Source: Paracoccus indicus
GTDB lineage: Bacteria > Pseudomonadota > Alphaproteobacteria > Rhodobacterales > Rhodobacteraceae
Reading direction: 5' to 3'
Assembly: GCF_003056335.1 (NCBI RefSeq)
Contig: NZ_PYWA01000007.1
Span: 124,001 to 188,000 of the forward strand
DNA length: 64,000 nt
The stretch's first letter is position 1; each line of letters starts with the position of its first letter. Position numbers and translations under genes: made by a program. Positions 9,323 to 18,052 of this stretch are shown here, piece after piece. The notes beneath the pieces are model-generated. The model had not been told where the DNA came from. It saw nothing but the letters and a program-made list of their open reading frames with translations, and searched no databases.

Positions 9323-10435
9323 ATGACCACTGATCGTGTCGATCCCGGCTGGCTCAGCCGGAACGAGCGGCTTGTGCTGTCGTTGATACGACGCCACGGC
9401 CCGATGTCGCGGGCGGTGCTGGCCAGTCAGATCGGGCTGTCGGCACAATCGGTGACCAACCTGACGCGCAAGCTGATCGGCGCCGGTCTGCTGGAGCCCG
9501 AGGCCGCGGTTCGCGGCAAGGTCGGACAGCCTTCGACGCCCTTGGCGCTGGCACCGGGCGGCGCGCTGTTCCTGGGGCTCAAGATCGGGCGCAGGCTGGC
9601 GGAACTTGCGCTGGTGGACTTCGCGGGTCAGGTTCGCATCCATCGCCAGGAAATCCATGCATTCCCCGACCCCCAGAGGATCCTGTCCTTCGCTCGCCAA
9701 GGCTTGGACACCATCCTGCGGTCGCTGGATGAGGACGAAAGGCGCCGCCTGACGGGCCTTGGTATTGCCGCGCCCTATCGCCTGTGGGACTGGGGCAGCG
9801 ACATGGAGACATGGCTGGACGTCGACCTGCATCGCATCCTGGATCAGGAAATGCCCTTCCCGGTGTTTCTGGAAAACGACGCCACCACCGCCTGCGCGGC
9901 CCAGCTGATTTTCGGCGACCAGCGCCTACCGCCCGATTTCATCCACATCTATATCGCCCATTTCGCGGGGGGCGGCATCGTGCTGGACGGCGCCTTGCGC
10001 CATGGGCCGCAACGCAATGCCGGGGCGCTCGGCTCGATGCCCATCCCCGAGGGCGGGCAGCTGCTGGAAATCGCCTCGATCGCAGCGCTGGAACGCGACA
10101 TCGGGCACGTCCTGCCACCCGATGACAGCGGCTGGAACGTGCCGCCGGATCTGGAGGCTGCATGGTGCGAAAGGGCGGGCAAGGCGCTGGCCTTCGTCGC
10201 GCTGTCTGCGGTGGCGTTGGTCGACCTGCAGCTAGTCGTGATCGACGGCGCCCTGCCGGCAGCGACCCGCACCCGGCTGGCCGAGGCGACGCGCAAGGCG
10301 CTGCTGGAACGCCCGGCGGCGGGCATCGACCTGCCACAGGTGATCGAGGGCTCCCTGGGCCGCAGCGCCCGCATTCTGGGTGCTGCCGCCCTGCCTCTGT
10401 CGCATTTCTTCCAGCCGGACGGGACCCTGTCGTGA
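9323..10435 (+). CDS. frcR: ROK-family transcriptional regulator (FrcR-like)
   Basis: Predicted sugar-responsive repressor, 370 residues. An N-terminal winged helix-turn-helix (about 12-65, RHGPMSRAVLASQIGLSAQS) precedes a ROK sugar-binding fold with the ENDATTA segment near 190. The cysteine-rich zinc motif of ROK kinases is missing, so it is more likely a regulator than an active kinase. ATG 9323 has GGAGGAG upstream. It is transcribed divergently from frcBCA, the arrangement known for frcR in Sinorhizobium. No sugar kinase gene follows, unlike the frcK that completes the rhizobial locus. Confidence 0.85.
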   Translation: MTTDRVDPGWLSRNERLVLSLIRRHGPMSRAVLASQIGLSAQSVTNLTRKLIGAGLLEPEAAVRGKVGQPSTPLALAPGGALFLGLKIGRRLAELALVDFAGQVRIHRQEIHAFPDPQRILSFARQGLDTILRSLDEDERRRLTGLGIAAPYRLWDWGSDMETWLDVDLHRILDQEMPFPVFLENDATTACAAQLIFGDQRLPPDFIHIYIAHFAGGGIVLDGALRHGPQRNAGALGSMPIPEGGQLLEIASIAALERDIGHVLPPDDSGWNVPPDLEAAWCERAGKALAFVALSAVALVDLQLVVIDGALPAATRTRLAEATRKALLERPAAGIDLPQVIEGSLGRSARILGAAALPLSHFFQPDGTLS

Positions 10436-10463
10436 TTCGGCACTTTTTCGGCGGGCTTTACGG

Positions 10464-10491
10464 TTGACGCGCGGCGACACCCCTGTATAAG
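10464..10491 (+). promoter_or_regulatory. rpsD promoter
   Basis: TTGACG (10464-10469), a 16-base spacer, then TATAAG (10486-10491). This is the best sigma-70-like match in the window. It predicts a start near 10498 and a leader of about 104 bases before rpsD. Confidence 0.75.
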
Positions 10492-10504
10492 CCGCGACTT
10501 CATT

Positions 10505-10573
10505 GGTGTTGGTGGACCCCGCAAGGGGAACCCTGTCAGGCCCCGGTTTCGGTCGTGGCCAGAGGACAACGCC
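10505..10573 (+). promoter_or_regulatory. structured 5' leader of rpsD
   Basis: GGTGTTG (10505-10511) pairs with CAACGCC (10567-10573) and encloses two hairpins: CCCC-GCAA-GGGG (10517-10528, a GNRA tetraloop) and an imperfect GGCC...GGCC arm (10539-10560) with an inner CCG/CGG. The fold ends 15 bases before the AAGGAGA ribosome site. S4 is a known autogenous repressor in other bacteria, so this may be its target, but the fold differs from leaders I know. Confidence 0.5.
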
Positions 10574-10601
10574 CTTCGCAACCGCAAGAAGGAGATCAGC
10601 C

Positions 10602-11222
10602 GTGACCAAACGCACGTCTGCCAAGTACAAGATCGACCGCCGCATGGGCGAAAACATCTGGGGCCGCGCCAAGTCGCCCGTCAACCGCCGCGAATACGGC
10701 CCCGGCCAGCACGGCCAGCGCCGCAAGAACAAGCTGTCGGACTTCGGCACCCAGCTGCGCGCCAAGCAGAAGCTCAAGGGCTACTACGGCGACCTGACCG
10801 AGAAGCAGTTCCGCCGCATCTTCGGCGAGGCTGAGCGCGTCAAGGGCGACACCGGTGAGAACCTGGTGGGTCTGCTGGAGCGCCGCCTGGACGCCATCGT
10901 CTATCGCGCCAAGTTCGTCCCGACGATCTTCGCCGCCCGTCAGTTCGTGAACCACGGCCACGTGGAAGTGAACGGCCAGCGCGTCAACATCCCGTCCTAC
11001 CGCGTCAAGGAAGGCGATGTCATCTCGATCCGCGAGCGTTCGCGCCAGCTGGCCATCGTGCTGGAAGCCGTCGCCCTGACCGAGCGTGACGTTCCGGACT
11101 ATATCGAAGCCGACCACAACAAGATGACCGCGACCTTCGTTCGCACCCCGGCCCTGGGCGATATCCCCTACGCCGTGCAGATGGAACCGAACCTGGTCGT
11201 CGAATTCTACGCGAAGAACTGA
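10602..11222 (+). CDS. rpsD: 30S ribosomal protein S4
   Basis: Primary 16S rRNA-binding protein of the small subunit, 206 residues. It begins with a GTG codon ([15 protein letters not shown]), has AAGGAGAT upstream, and carries the S4 RNA-binding domain with [21 protein letters not shown] and [16 protein letters not shown]. Codon use is strongly biased, as expected for a highly expressed gene. It is a single-gene unit with its own promoter, leader and terminator. Confidence 0.97.
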   Translation: MTKRTSAKYKIDRRMGENIWGRAKSPVNRREYGPGQHGQRRKNKLSDFGTQLRAKQKLKGYYGDLTEKQFRRIFGEAERVKGDTGENLVGLLERRLDAIVYRAKFVPTIFAARQFVNHGHVEVNGQRVNIPSYRVKEGDVISIRERSRQLAIVLEAVALTERDVPDYIEADHNKMTATFVRTPALGDIPYAVQMEPNLVVEFYAKN

Positions 11223-11248
11223 TCTTCGCCGACATCGACTGCTGCAAG

Positions 11249-11278
11249 GGGTCGCATCTTCGGATGCGGCCCTTTTTC
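11249..11278 (+). terminator. rpsD terminator
   Basis: Ten-pair stem GGGTCGCATC / GATGCGGCCC (one G-T pair) closed by a TTCG tetraloop and followed by TTTTTC. Confidence 0.93.
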
Positions 11279-11351
11279 ATGTCCGCCGCCCTGGTGGGTC
11301 TTTCATAAGGCGAATGGCCGGATTAGACGGGGCGGGACAAAGGATGGACCC

Positions 11352-12443
11352 ATGACCCAGATACCCGTGCAGCCCGGCATCATGGACATCGCGCTTTATG
11401 TCAGCGGCGAAAGCACGCTGCAGGGGCGCGCGGACGTGTTGAAACTGTCTTCGAACGAAAACCCGTTGGGTTGCAGCCCGGCGGCGCAGGCGGCCTTCGC
11501 GACGGCTGCGGGCGATCTGCACCGCTATCCGAACACCGATCACAAATCGCTGCGCACGGCTATCGGCCAGATCTGCGGGCTGGACCCCGACCGCATCATC
11601 TGCGGGGTGGGCTCGGATGAGGTCCTGCAGTTCATCACCCATGCCTATGCCGGCAATGGCGATGAGGTCATCACCACCGAACACGGCTTTTCCATGTATC
11701 CGATCTTGGCCCGCATGGTCGGCGCGGTGCCGGTGACGGTTCCCGAACGCGACCGCCGCGTCGATGTCCAGGCGATCCTGGATGCCGTGACCGACCGCAC
11801 GCAGATCGTCTTCATCGCCAACCCCGCCAATCCGACCGGCACGATGCTGACCGAGGATGAACTGCAGCAGTTGGTCGACGGCCTGCCCGACCATGTGATC
11901 GTTGTCCATGACGGCGCCTATACGGAATTCGCCGCGGGCTTCGATGGTGGCGCGTCGCTGGTGGACCGCCACCCGAATGTCATCATGACGCGCACCTTTT
12001 CCAAGATCCACGGGCTGGGCGGGCTGCGTATCGGTTGGGGCTATGCCGCGCGTGAGATCATCGACGTGCTGAACCGCGTGCGCCAGCCGTTCAACCTCTC
12101 GAACGCCCAGATGGCCGCCGCCGAGGCCGCCATCCGCGACACGGATTTCACCCGCACCTGCATCGAACTGAACAGCCGGATGCGCGACTGGATGCGCCAG
12201 TCGCTGGTGCAGATGGGCATCGGCTGCGACGAAAGCTTTGCCAACTTCGTTCTGGCCCGCTTCGACAGCGCCGAGACCGCCGCCGCCGCCGATGCCGCCC
12301 TGCGCGACGACGGCATCCTGGTGCGTCGCGTCGGCGGTTACGGCCTGCCCGCTGCCCTGCGAATCACCGTGGGGGATGAGGACGGCTGCCGCCGCGTCAT
12401 CGCGACCCTCGGCAGCTTCATGGCCGCGCGGAGGCAGGAATGA
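11352..12443 (+). CDS. hisC: histidinol-phosphate / aromatic-amino-acid aminotransferase
   Basis: PLP-dependent class I/II aminotransferase, 363 residues. Visible family features are KLSSNENPLGCSP near the N-terminus, the substrate-domain ANPANPTGT near 157, the cofactor-contacting aspartate in VVHDGAYTEF, and the PLP lysine in TFSKIHGLGGLRIGW near 218. It is joined by a 4-base overlap to tyrC, so it probably transaminates an aromatic oxo acid in tyrosine/phenylalanine synthesis as well as, or instead of, imidazole acetol phosphate. ATG 11352 has AAGGA upstream. Confidence 0.9.
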   Translation: MTQIPVQPGIMDIALYVSGESTLQGRADVLKLSSNENPLGCSPAAQAAFATAAGDLHRYPNTDHKSLRTAIGQICGLDPDRIICGVGSDEVLQFITHAYAGNGDEVITTEHGFSMYPILARMVGAVPVTVPERDRRVDVQAILDAVTDRTQIVFIANPANPTGTMLTEDELQQLVDGLPDHVIVVHDGAYTEFAAGFDGGASLVDRHPNVIMTRTFSKIHGLGGLRIGWGYAAREIIDVLNRVRQPFNLSNAQMAAAEAAIRDTDFTRTCIELNSRMRDWMRQSLVQMGIGCDESFANFVLARFDSAETAAAADAALRDDGILVRRVGGYGLPAALRITVGDEDGCRRVIATLGSFMAARRQE

Positions 12444-13369
12444 CCATCGTCTATGATCGCGTGGCCCTGATCGGGCTGGGGCTGATCGCGGGTTCCATGG
12501 CGCATGCCATGCGGGCGGGCGGCTTGGCAGGCCATATCGCGGGTTACGCCCGCAGCGCCGAGACGCGCCAGACCGCGCGTCAGATCGACCTCTGCGACAG
12601 CGTGCATGACGACATAAAGGATGCCGTCGCGGGCGCCGATCTGATCGTGCTGGCCGTTCCGGTTGGCGCGATGGGCGTCGTCATGGAACAGATCGCACCG
12701 CATCTGGCACCGGGGGCGACGGTCACGGATGTCGGATCGGTCAAGCAGTCGGTGATCGATGCCGTCGCACCGCATGTCCCGCAGGGCGTCCACTTCGTGC
12801 CGGGGCACCCGCTGGCGGGGACCGAACATTCGGGCCCGACCTCGGGGTTCGCGACGCTTTTCGCGAACCGCTGGTGGCTGCTGACCCCCCTGCCCGACAG
12901 CGACGAGTCCGCCGTGGCCCGGCTGGACCGGCTTATCACCGCGATGGGTGCCAAGACCGACCGGATGGAGCCTGCGCATCACGATCTGGTTCTGGCCGTC
13001 ACCAGCCATGTGCCGCACCTTATCGCCTATACGATGGTCGGCGTGGCCGATCACCTGGGCCGCGTCACGGATGAGGAGGTGATCCAGTATTCCGCTGCCG
13101 GTTTCCGCGATTTTACCCGTATCGCCGCCAGCGATCCCACCATGTGGCGCGACGTCTTCCTGCACAACAAGGAGGCCACGCTGGACATCCTCGGGCGCTT
13201 CACCGAGGAGCTTTTCGCCCTGCAGCGCGCAATCCGCATGGGCGACGGCCAGCAGTTGCACGACTATTTCACCCGCACGCGGGAGATCCGGCGCGGCATC
13301 CTCGACGCGGGCCAGGACACGCGCGCGCCCGACTTCGGGCGGACGCCGGGGGCGAAACCTTCGGCTTAG
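12440..13369 (+). CDS. tyrC: prephenate/arogenate dehydrogenase
   Basis: Oxidative decarboxylation of prephenate or arogenate in tyrosine synthesis. The 309-residue protein has an N-terminal NAD(P)-binding GLGLIAGS motif (about 12-19) and the TyrA signature GHPLAGTEHSG (about 115-125), followed by the helical dimerisation domain. It overlaps hisC by ATGA, giving one transcript for dehydrogenation and transamination. No chorismate mutase or ACT domain is present. Its stop overlaps the convergent DUF2125 gene. Confidence 0.9.
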   Translation: MTIVYDRVALIGLGLIAGSMAHAMRAGGLAGHIAGYARSAETRQTARQIDLCDSVHDDIKDAVAGADLIVLAVPVGAMGVVMEQIAPHLAPGATVTDVGSVKQSVIDAVAPHVPQGVHFVPGHPLAGTEHSGPTSGFATLFANRWWLLTPLPDSDESAVARLDRLITAMGAKTDRMEPAHHDLVLAVTSHVPHLIAYTMVGVADHLGRVTDEEVIQYSAAGFRDFTRIAASDPTMWRDVFLHNKEATLDILGRFTEELFALQRAIRMGDGQQLHDYFTRTREIRRGILDAGQDTRAPDFGRTPGAKPSA

Positions 13370-14382
13370 AGGGCACCGAAGGGCGGGGCGGGTCCGATGG
13401 GGATGCCGCCCAGCCTGATCTGGCCGTCGATCATCTGCACGGGCAGCCGCATCTGCCCGTCCTGCGGCTCGGGATAATCCGGACCGGGCAATTCGGCATC
13501 GATCTGGGCCTTGGCCAGCTGCCCCAGCCCCGCGTTCAGCAGCATCCGCGTTGATGGCGGGATCAGCCCCATGTCGGCGGCCTGATCGATGATCTGCCCG
13601 GCGTCGGTGGTATAGAGGGCGACCTGCCCTTCGGCCAATCCGTCCTTGTCGCGCACGACACGGCCGACGATGCGCAGCGACATCGACCCTGCGCCCACCG
13701 TCAGCCCCTCGGTCTGCCAGCCGACGACTGCGAGCGTGGTCTGCCCCCGAACCGAGGGCGTGCCGTCCAGCCATAACAGGATATTGCCGCTGACGCTGGC
13801 CGGCTCGGGGATGCCCTGCAGGTTCAGCCCCATCCGCGACAGCACCGCCGTCTGGACCGCCCCCAGCCCAAGATGCGCATCATAGGCGGCCCGCGCGGCA
13901 AGCGGCGCATCCGGGCCAAGGCGTATCATCCGCAGCTCGAGGTCCAGCCCCTCGATCACCGGCGCACCGTCCAGCGTGACCTGATCGGCCATGATGTCGA
14001 TTTGATCGGGCGCCAGGCGCTTGAGCGGTGCCAGCCGGATCAGCGCATGAGGGTCCTGCAGCCCAAGCGCATGGGTCTGACCCGCGATGGTCACCTGCCC
14101 TTTGTCCGGCAGGTCCAGATGCGCCGTGGTGGGCGTTCTGGGCGACATGCGGAGGATGGCCCAAGGTAGGGTCACCCCACCCGCCGGATCGCTGAAGCCG
14201 GGTTCCTCGATCCGCAAGCCGAACTCCGGCGGTTCGCGCAGGGGCTGCACCAATGACGCCTGCAGGGCCGGATCGCCGGCGATCAGTTCCGCGACACGGC
14301 GGCTGGCCAAGGTTTCACCCCCCGCCCAGAGGCCCGCGACCGCCGCCGCACAAAGCCCGATGCCGATGATTGCCCTGAACAT
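13366..14382 (-). CDS. DUF2125 family exported/membrane-anchored protein
   Basis: A 338-residue protein with one N-terminal hydrophobic segment (about 3-23, FRAIIGIGLCAAAVAGLWAGG) acting as a signal or anchor, then a long beta-rich domain with many short alternating hydrophobic strands. The pattern and the position next to tyrC match the alphaproteobacterial DUF2125 family, whose function is unknown. It has no cysteine or metal motif beyond the leader. The convergent stop overlaps tyrC by 4 bases. A periplasmic or outer-membrane-facing role is inferred only from topology. Confidence 0.7.
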   Translation of the reverse strand: MFRAIIGIGLCAAAVAGLWAGGETLASRRVAELIAGDPALQASLVQPLREPPEFGLRIEEPGFSDPAGGVTLPWAILRMSPRTPTTAHLDLPDKGQVTIAGQTHALGLQDPHALIRLAPLKRLAPDQIDIMADQVTLDGAPVIEGLDLELRMIRLGPDAPLAARAAYDAHLGLGAVQTAVLSRMGLNLQGIPEPASVSGNILLWLDGTPSVRGQTTLAVVGWQTEGLTVGAGSMSLRIVGRVVRDKDGLAEGQVALYTTDAGQIIDQAADMGLIPPSTRMLLNAGLGQLAKAQIDAELPGPDYPEPQDGQMRLPVQMIDGQIRLGGIPIGPAPPFGAL

Positions 14383-14431
14383 GCGAACAGCCTCTTTTTT
14401 CCGCCCCTCGGGTGACTTACCTTTGCCGACA

Positions 14432-14998
14432 ATGGATGAAACGACAACGCATAAGATCGAATGGGTCTTCGGCTACGGCTCGCTGATCTGGGACCCCGGC
14501 TTCGACCCTGTCGAGACCGCCCCCGCACGCCTTGCAGGCTTTGCGCGCAGCTTCTGCCTGCGCTCGATCGAGCATCGCGGCACCTACGACCTGCCCGGCT
14601 TGGTGCTGGGCCTGGACGAGGACCCGCAGGCCGCCTGTCGCGGCGTGGCGCTGCGCATCGCGCCCCATGACCACGACCGCGTGCTGGCCTATCTGCGTGC
14701 GCGCGAGCTGGTCACCGAAGCCTACCGCGAGGAAATCCTGCCGCTGGAGCTGGAGGATGGGCGTCATGTCCACGCGCTGGCCTATGTGATGCGGCGCGAC
14801 CACTGGCAATATGCGGGCGGCCTGCCGCATGACGAACAGGCCCGCATCATCGCCCGCGCGCATGGTGGCCGGGGACCGAATGCGGATTACCTGCACAACA
14901 CCGCATCGCATCTGGCTCGGATCGGCATGGCCGACGACGATCTAGACAGCCTGTCGCGCGCGGTCCGTGCCCTGCAGGAAGCGATGCCCCGCGACTGA
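14432..14998 (+). CDS. chaC: glutathione-specific gamma-glutamylcyclotransferase (ChaC-like)
   Basis: Releases 5-oxoproline and Cys-Gly from glutathione in the cytoplasm. The 188-residue product opens with WVFGYGSLIWDPGF, the substrate-binding loop of the family, and has the predicted catalytic glutamate region ELVTEAYREEI in the middle. The length is typical of ChaC. The frame is open far upstream, but the family starts only a few residues before WVFGYGSL, which fixes ATG 14432. It is divergent from DUF2125. Confidence 0.9.
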   Translation: MDETTTHKIEWVFGYGSLIWDPGFDPVETAPARLAGFARSFCLRSIEHRGTYDLPGLVLGLDEDPQAACRGVALRIAPHDHDRVLAYLRARELVTEAYREEILPLELEDGRHVHALAYVMRRDHWQYAGGLPHDEQARIIARAHGGRGPNADYLHNTASHLARIGMADDDLDSLSRAVRALQEAMPRD

Positions 14999-15016
14999 AG
15001 CCCCTTTTCGGAACGC

Positions 15017-15045
15017 TTGGCAAGTGAAGGGGCCTTCCCTACACT
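15017..15045 (+). promoter_or_regulatory. promoter of the stator-like pair
   Basis: TTGGCA (15017-15022), a 17-base spacer and TACACT (15040-15045), in the 80-base gap between chaC and the MotA-like gene. It would give a leader of about 25-30 bases. Confidence 0.55.
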
Positions 15046-15078
15046 TAGCCGAAAAGCATCGAAGGGACGGGTATTTAC

Positions 15079-16380
15079 GTGAGCGATCCGAGACATGGCG
15101 AACCTCGTGCCCCCGGGCGGCTGACCCTTGGCGAACGCCGCATCACCGCGACGCGCGATCAGGCGCTGATGGGCGCCGGAGCGCCGCGGTTTTCCCAGCC
15201 CGTGCGCCAGATCCTGCTGATGCTGACGGTTCTTGGTCTGGTGATGATCGGCGGCTGGCTGACCTATGGGCGGATCCTGCCGATCTTCATGGCGAACACC
15301 TGGCTGAACGGGCTGATCCTTGCGGTCTTTGCCCTGGGTGTTCTGGCCTGCTTCTGGCAGCTGGCGCAGCTGGTCCGCTCGGTCAGCTGGATCGAGGGTT
15401 TCGCCGCCCGCCGTCGCGGTGCCGAAACCGCCGCGCCCGATGCGGTGGCCCCGCGTCTGTTGGCGCCGCTGGCCGCGCTGCTGGGCACGCGAGGCCCTGC
15501 AGATGGCGTGATCTCGACGGGATCGGCGCGCTCTATCCTGGATTCGGTGGCGACGCGCATCGACGAATTGCGCGACATCACGCGGTATCTGGCCAACCTG
15601 CTGATTTTCCTTGGCCTTCTGGGCACCTTCTATGGGCTTGCGACCACGGTTCCGGCGGTCGTGGAAACCATCCGCGCCCTGGCGCCGCAGGATGGCGAAA
15701 CGGGCCTTGATGTCTTCGACAAGCTGATGACCGGCCTCGAGGCGCAGCTGGGCGGGATGGCGACGGCGTTTTCGTCATCCTTGCTGGGTCTGGCGGGGTC
15801 GCTGGTGGTGGGCCTGCTGGAGCTGTTCGTGACCCACGGCCAAAACCGGTTTTATCGCGAGCTGGAGGAATGGATGTCGGGCTTCACCCGCATCAGCTTG
15901 GCCGGCAGCGATGGTGAAGGCGTCGATCAGGCGGCATTGGCGGGCTTCCTTGAGCAGATGGCAGGCCAGATGGACCGGCTGCAAAGCTACCACGCCGACC
16001 GCGACACCATGCGCGAAGAAGCCGCCCTGATGGCCGACGAACGCGTCGTCGTCATGGCACAGGCGATCGAGGCTCTGGTCCAACGTCCCGACACCGACAA
16101 CGGGCCGCTGGTGGACAGCCTGAACCGGCTGGCCGAGGGTCAGGACCGGCTGCTGGCGGCCTTGGCCAGCCAGACCCCCGCCGCGCCTGACCTGTCGCGT
16201 CTTGAAGCCACGCTGACCACCATGATGCAGGAGATGAACGAGGGCCGCGACGAAATGGTGGCCGAACTGCGTTCCGACATCCTCGTGCTGACCCGCGCCG
16301 TAAGGGCCGCGCGTTTCAACGACCCTTTCCGCGACGATCAACTGCCCGGCGACCCGCTGCTGACGCATCAGGGGGGCTGA
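15079..16380 (+). CDS. MotA/TolQ/ExbB-like proton-channel subunit
   Basis: Inner-membrane protein of 433 residues starting with GTG. Four hydrophobic helices are seen at about 43-66, 74-97, 168-187 and 207-235. The third carries GLLGTFYGLATTVP, the signature of MotA/TolQ/ExbB proteins, and the fourth GMATAFSSSLLGLAGS, its pore-lining partner. A cytoplasmic tail of about 190 residues follows, rich in Gln/Glu/Ala and likely coiled coil. It lies 4 bases before a MotB-like gene, so the two should form one ion-driven stator complex. It is neither TolQ (no tolR, tolA or tolB here) nor flagellar MotA (no flagellar genes in view). Function unknown. Confidence 0.8.
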   Translation: MSDPRHGEPRAPGRLTLGERRITATRDQALMGAGAPRFSQPVRQILLMLTVLGLVMIGGWLTYGRILPIFMANTWLNGLILAVFALGVLACFWQLAQLVRSVSWIEGFAARRRGAETAAPDAVAPRLLAPLAALLGTRGPADGVISTGSARSILDSVATRIDELRDITRYLANLLIFLGLLGTFYGLATTVPAVVETIRALAPQDGETGLDVFDKLMTGLEAQLGGMATAFSSSLLGLAGSLVVGLLELFVTHGQNRFYRELEEWMSGFTRISLAGSDGEGVDQAALAGFLEQMAGQMDRLQSYHADRDTMREEAALMADERVVVMAQAIEALVQRPDTDNGPLVDSLNRLAEGQDRLLAALASQTPAAPDLSRLEATLTTMMQEMNEGRDEMVAELRSDILVLTRAVRAARFNDPFRDDQLPGDPLLTHQGG

Positions 16381-16384
16381 GGAG

Positions 16385-18052
16385 ATGCGGCTGGCAAGGG
16401 GATCATCTGCGCAGCGCTTCTCGGCCACCATCTGGCCGGGCTTCGTGGATGCGATGACGGCGCTGCTGATGGTGCTGATGTTCGTGCTGACCATCTTCAT
16501 GGTGGTGCAATCGGTGCTGCGCGAACAGATCACCTCGCAGGACAGCACGATCTCGGACCAGGGGCAGGTGATCTCGGAACAGCAGCAGCAGCTTGAAGGT
16601 CTTGGCCAGCAGGTCGCGGCGCTGAACCAAGCGCTTGGGGCGGCGGGCGACGAACGCGATGCCCTGACCCGCGATCTGCAGGAACAGACCGCTCGCGCTG
16701 CCGATGCCGAGGCCGCCGCCCGCGAACGCGCCGCCCGCATCACCCGCCTGCGCAGCCAGCTGGATCAGGGCCGCCAAGAACTGGAAACCGCCCAATCGCG
16801 CCTGACCGATTTCGAGGCCGAGGTTGCCACCCTGCTGGCCGCCCGCGCCACCGATGCCGCCCGCGTCGAACAGTTGCAGGCGGATGTCGCGCAGGCCCAC
16901 CAGCGCGCCTCGGCCGCGGAAATGGCCATCGCAAGCGCCCGTAGCGAAACCGATGCCGCAGCCGAGGCCGCGCGCCTGGCCGCCGCGCGTCGCGATGCGC
17001 TTGAGGCCCTGGTGGCCGATCTGCGCAGCCGGAATGTGCAGGCCGAAGGCGCGCTGGCCGATGCGCAGGAGGATCTGACGCAGGCCGAACAGGACCGCCT
17101 TGCCGAAGCCGAGGCCGCCCGCCTGCTGCGCGACCGCCTTGAAACCGCCGACAGCGAATTGACCGCCATGACGCTGGCGCTCGAGGAACAGCGCCGCCAA
17201 GCCGAAGACACGCTGACCCTGCTGGCCGCCGCCAATGCCGCCAAGGATGATGCCGAACTGCAGGCCGCCCGCCAGATGGATGAGGCCGAGCGTCAGGCCG
17301 CCCTGTTGGCGACGGCCCGTCAGGAACTGGATCAGCAGGAGGGCATGGCCGAGGACAGCCAGCGCCGCGTCGCCCTGCTGAACGAACAGGTCGCACAGCT
17401 GACGGCTCAGCTGGGATCGCTGCAGGCGCTGCTGCAGGCGGCGGGGGACGAACAGGATCAGGCCGAACTGCAAGTCGCGGAACTGGGCCAACAGCTGAAT
17501 GCCGCCCTGCTGCGGGCCGCGGACGAATCGCGCAGGCGTCTGGCACTGGAGGAGGAAGCCCGCCAGAACGCCGAAGCCGAGGCGCAGGACCTTGCGCGCT
17601 ATCGTTCGGAATTCTTCGGCAGGCTGTCGCAGATCCTTTCCGGGCGCGATGGCGTCAAGGTGGTGGGCGACCGCTTCGTCTTCCAGTCCGAGGTGCTGTT
17701 CGACACCGGCGAGGCGACCCTGTCCCCTGCCGGGCGCGATCAGATCGCCGGGGTGGCGCGGCTGCTGACCGAGATCTCGGACCAGATCCCAGATGAGATC
17801 GACTGGATCATCCGCGTGGACGGCCATACCGACAACCTGCCCCTGTCCGGCACGGGCCGCTATCGTGACAACTGGGAACTGAGCCAGGGGCGGGCGCTGG
17901 CCGTCGTGCGCTATCTGACTGATCAGCTGGGCTTTCCGGCGAATCGCCTCGCGCCGACGGGCTTTGCCGACACCCGCCCCATCGCCCCACAGGATACGCC
18001 CGAATCGCGCGCCCTCAATCGCCGGATCGAGTTGAAGCTGACCGAGCGTTAA
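16385..18052 (+). CDS. MotB-like coiled-coil OmpA-family protein
   Basis: Peptidoglycan-anchoring partner of the preceding MotA-like subunit, 555 residues. A single helix at about 16-41 carries Asp22 in GFVDAMTALLMVLMF, the position of the ion-binding aspartate of MotB. Residues of about 45-400 form an unusually long, Ala/Glu/Gln/Arg-rich coiled coil. An OmpA domain (about 425-553) has the peptidoglycan-binding DGHTDN and the closing arginines LNRRIEL. Flagellar MotB proteins are much shorter (around 300 residues), so the coil would span much of the periplasm. GGAG sits in the 4-base gap. The overall plan is shared with ZorB-type stators, but no other Zorya gene is near. Confidence 0.82.
   Translation: MRLARGSSAQRFSATIWPGFVDAMTALLMVLMFVLTIFMVVQSVLREQITSQDSTISDQGQVISEQQQQLEGLGQQVAALNQALGAAGDERDALTRDLQEQTARAADAEAAARERAARITRLRSQLDQGRQELETAQSRLTDFEAEVATLLAARATDAARVEQLQADVAQAHQRASAAEMAIASARSETDAAAEAARLAAARRDALEALVADLRSRNVQAEGALADAQEDLTQAEQDRLAEAEAARLLRDRLETADSELTAMTLALEEQRRQAEDTLTLLAAANAAKDDAELQAARQMDEAERQAALLATARQELDQQEGMAEDSQRRVALLNEQVAQLTAQLGSLQALLQAAGDEQDQAELQVAELGQQLNAALLRAADESRRRLALEEEARQNAEAEAQDLARYRSEFFGRLSQILSGRDGVKVVGDRFVFQSEVLFDTGEATLSPAGRDQIAGVARLLTEISDQIPDEIDWIIRVDGHTDNLPLSGTGRYRDNWELSQGRALAVVRYLTDQLGFPANRLAPTGFADTRPIAPQDTPESRALNRRIELKLTER

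Noticed and set aside
10505..10573. Possible 4.5S/SRP RNA gene
   Set aside because: The stretch with GGACCCCGCAAGGGGAACC and GTCAGG resembles the 5' half of a bacterial SRP RNA as I remember it, but the GGAA-capped apical loop and the AGCAGC strand are missing, and it lies in the transcribed leader of rpsD.
15079..18052. Zorya anti-phage system
   Set aside because: The pair looks like ZorA/ZorB in plan, but zorC, zorD or zorE-like genes are absent on both sides, and neighbours are housekeeping genes.
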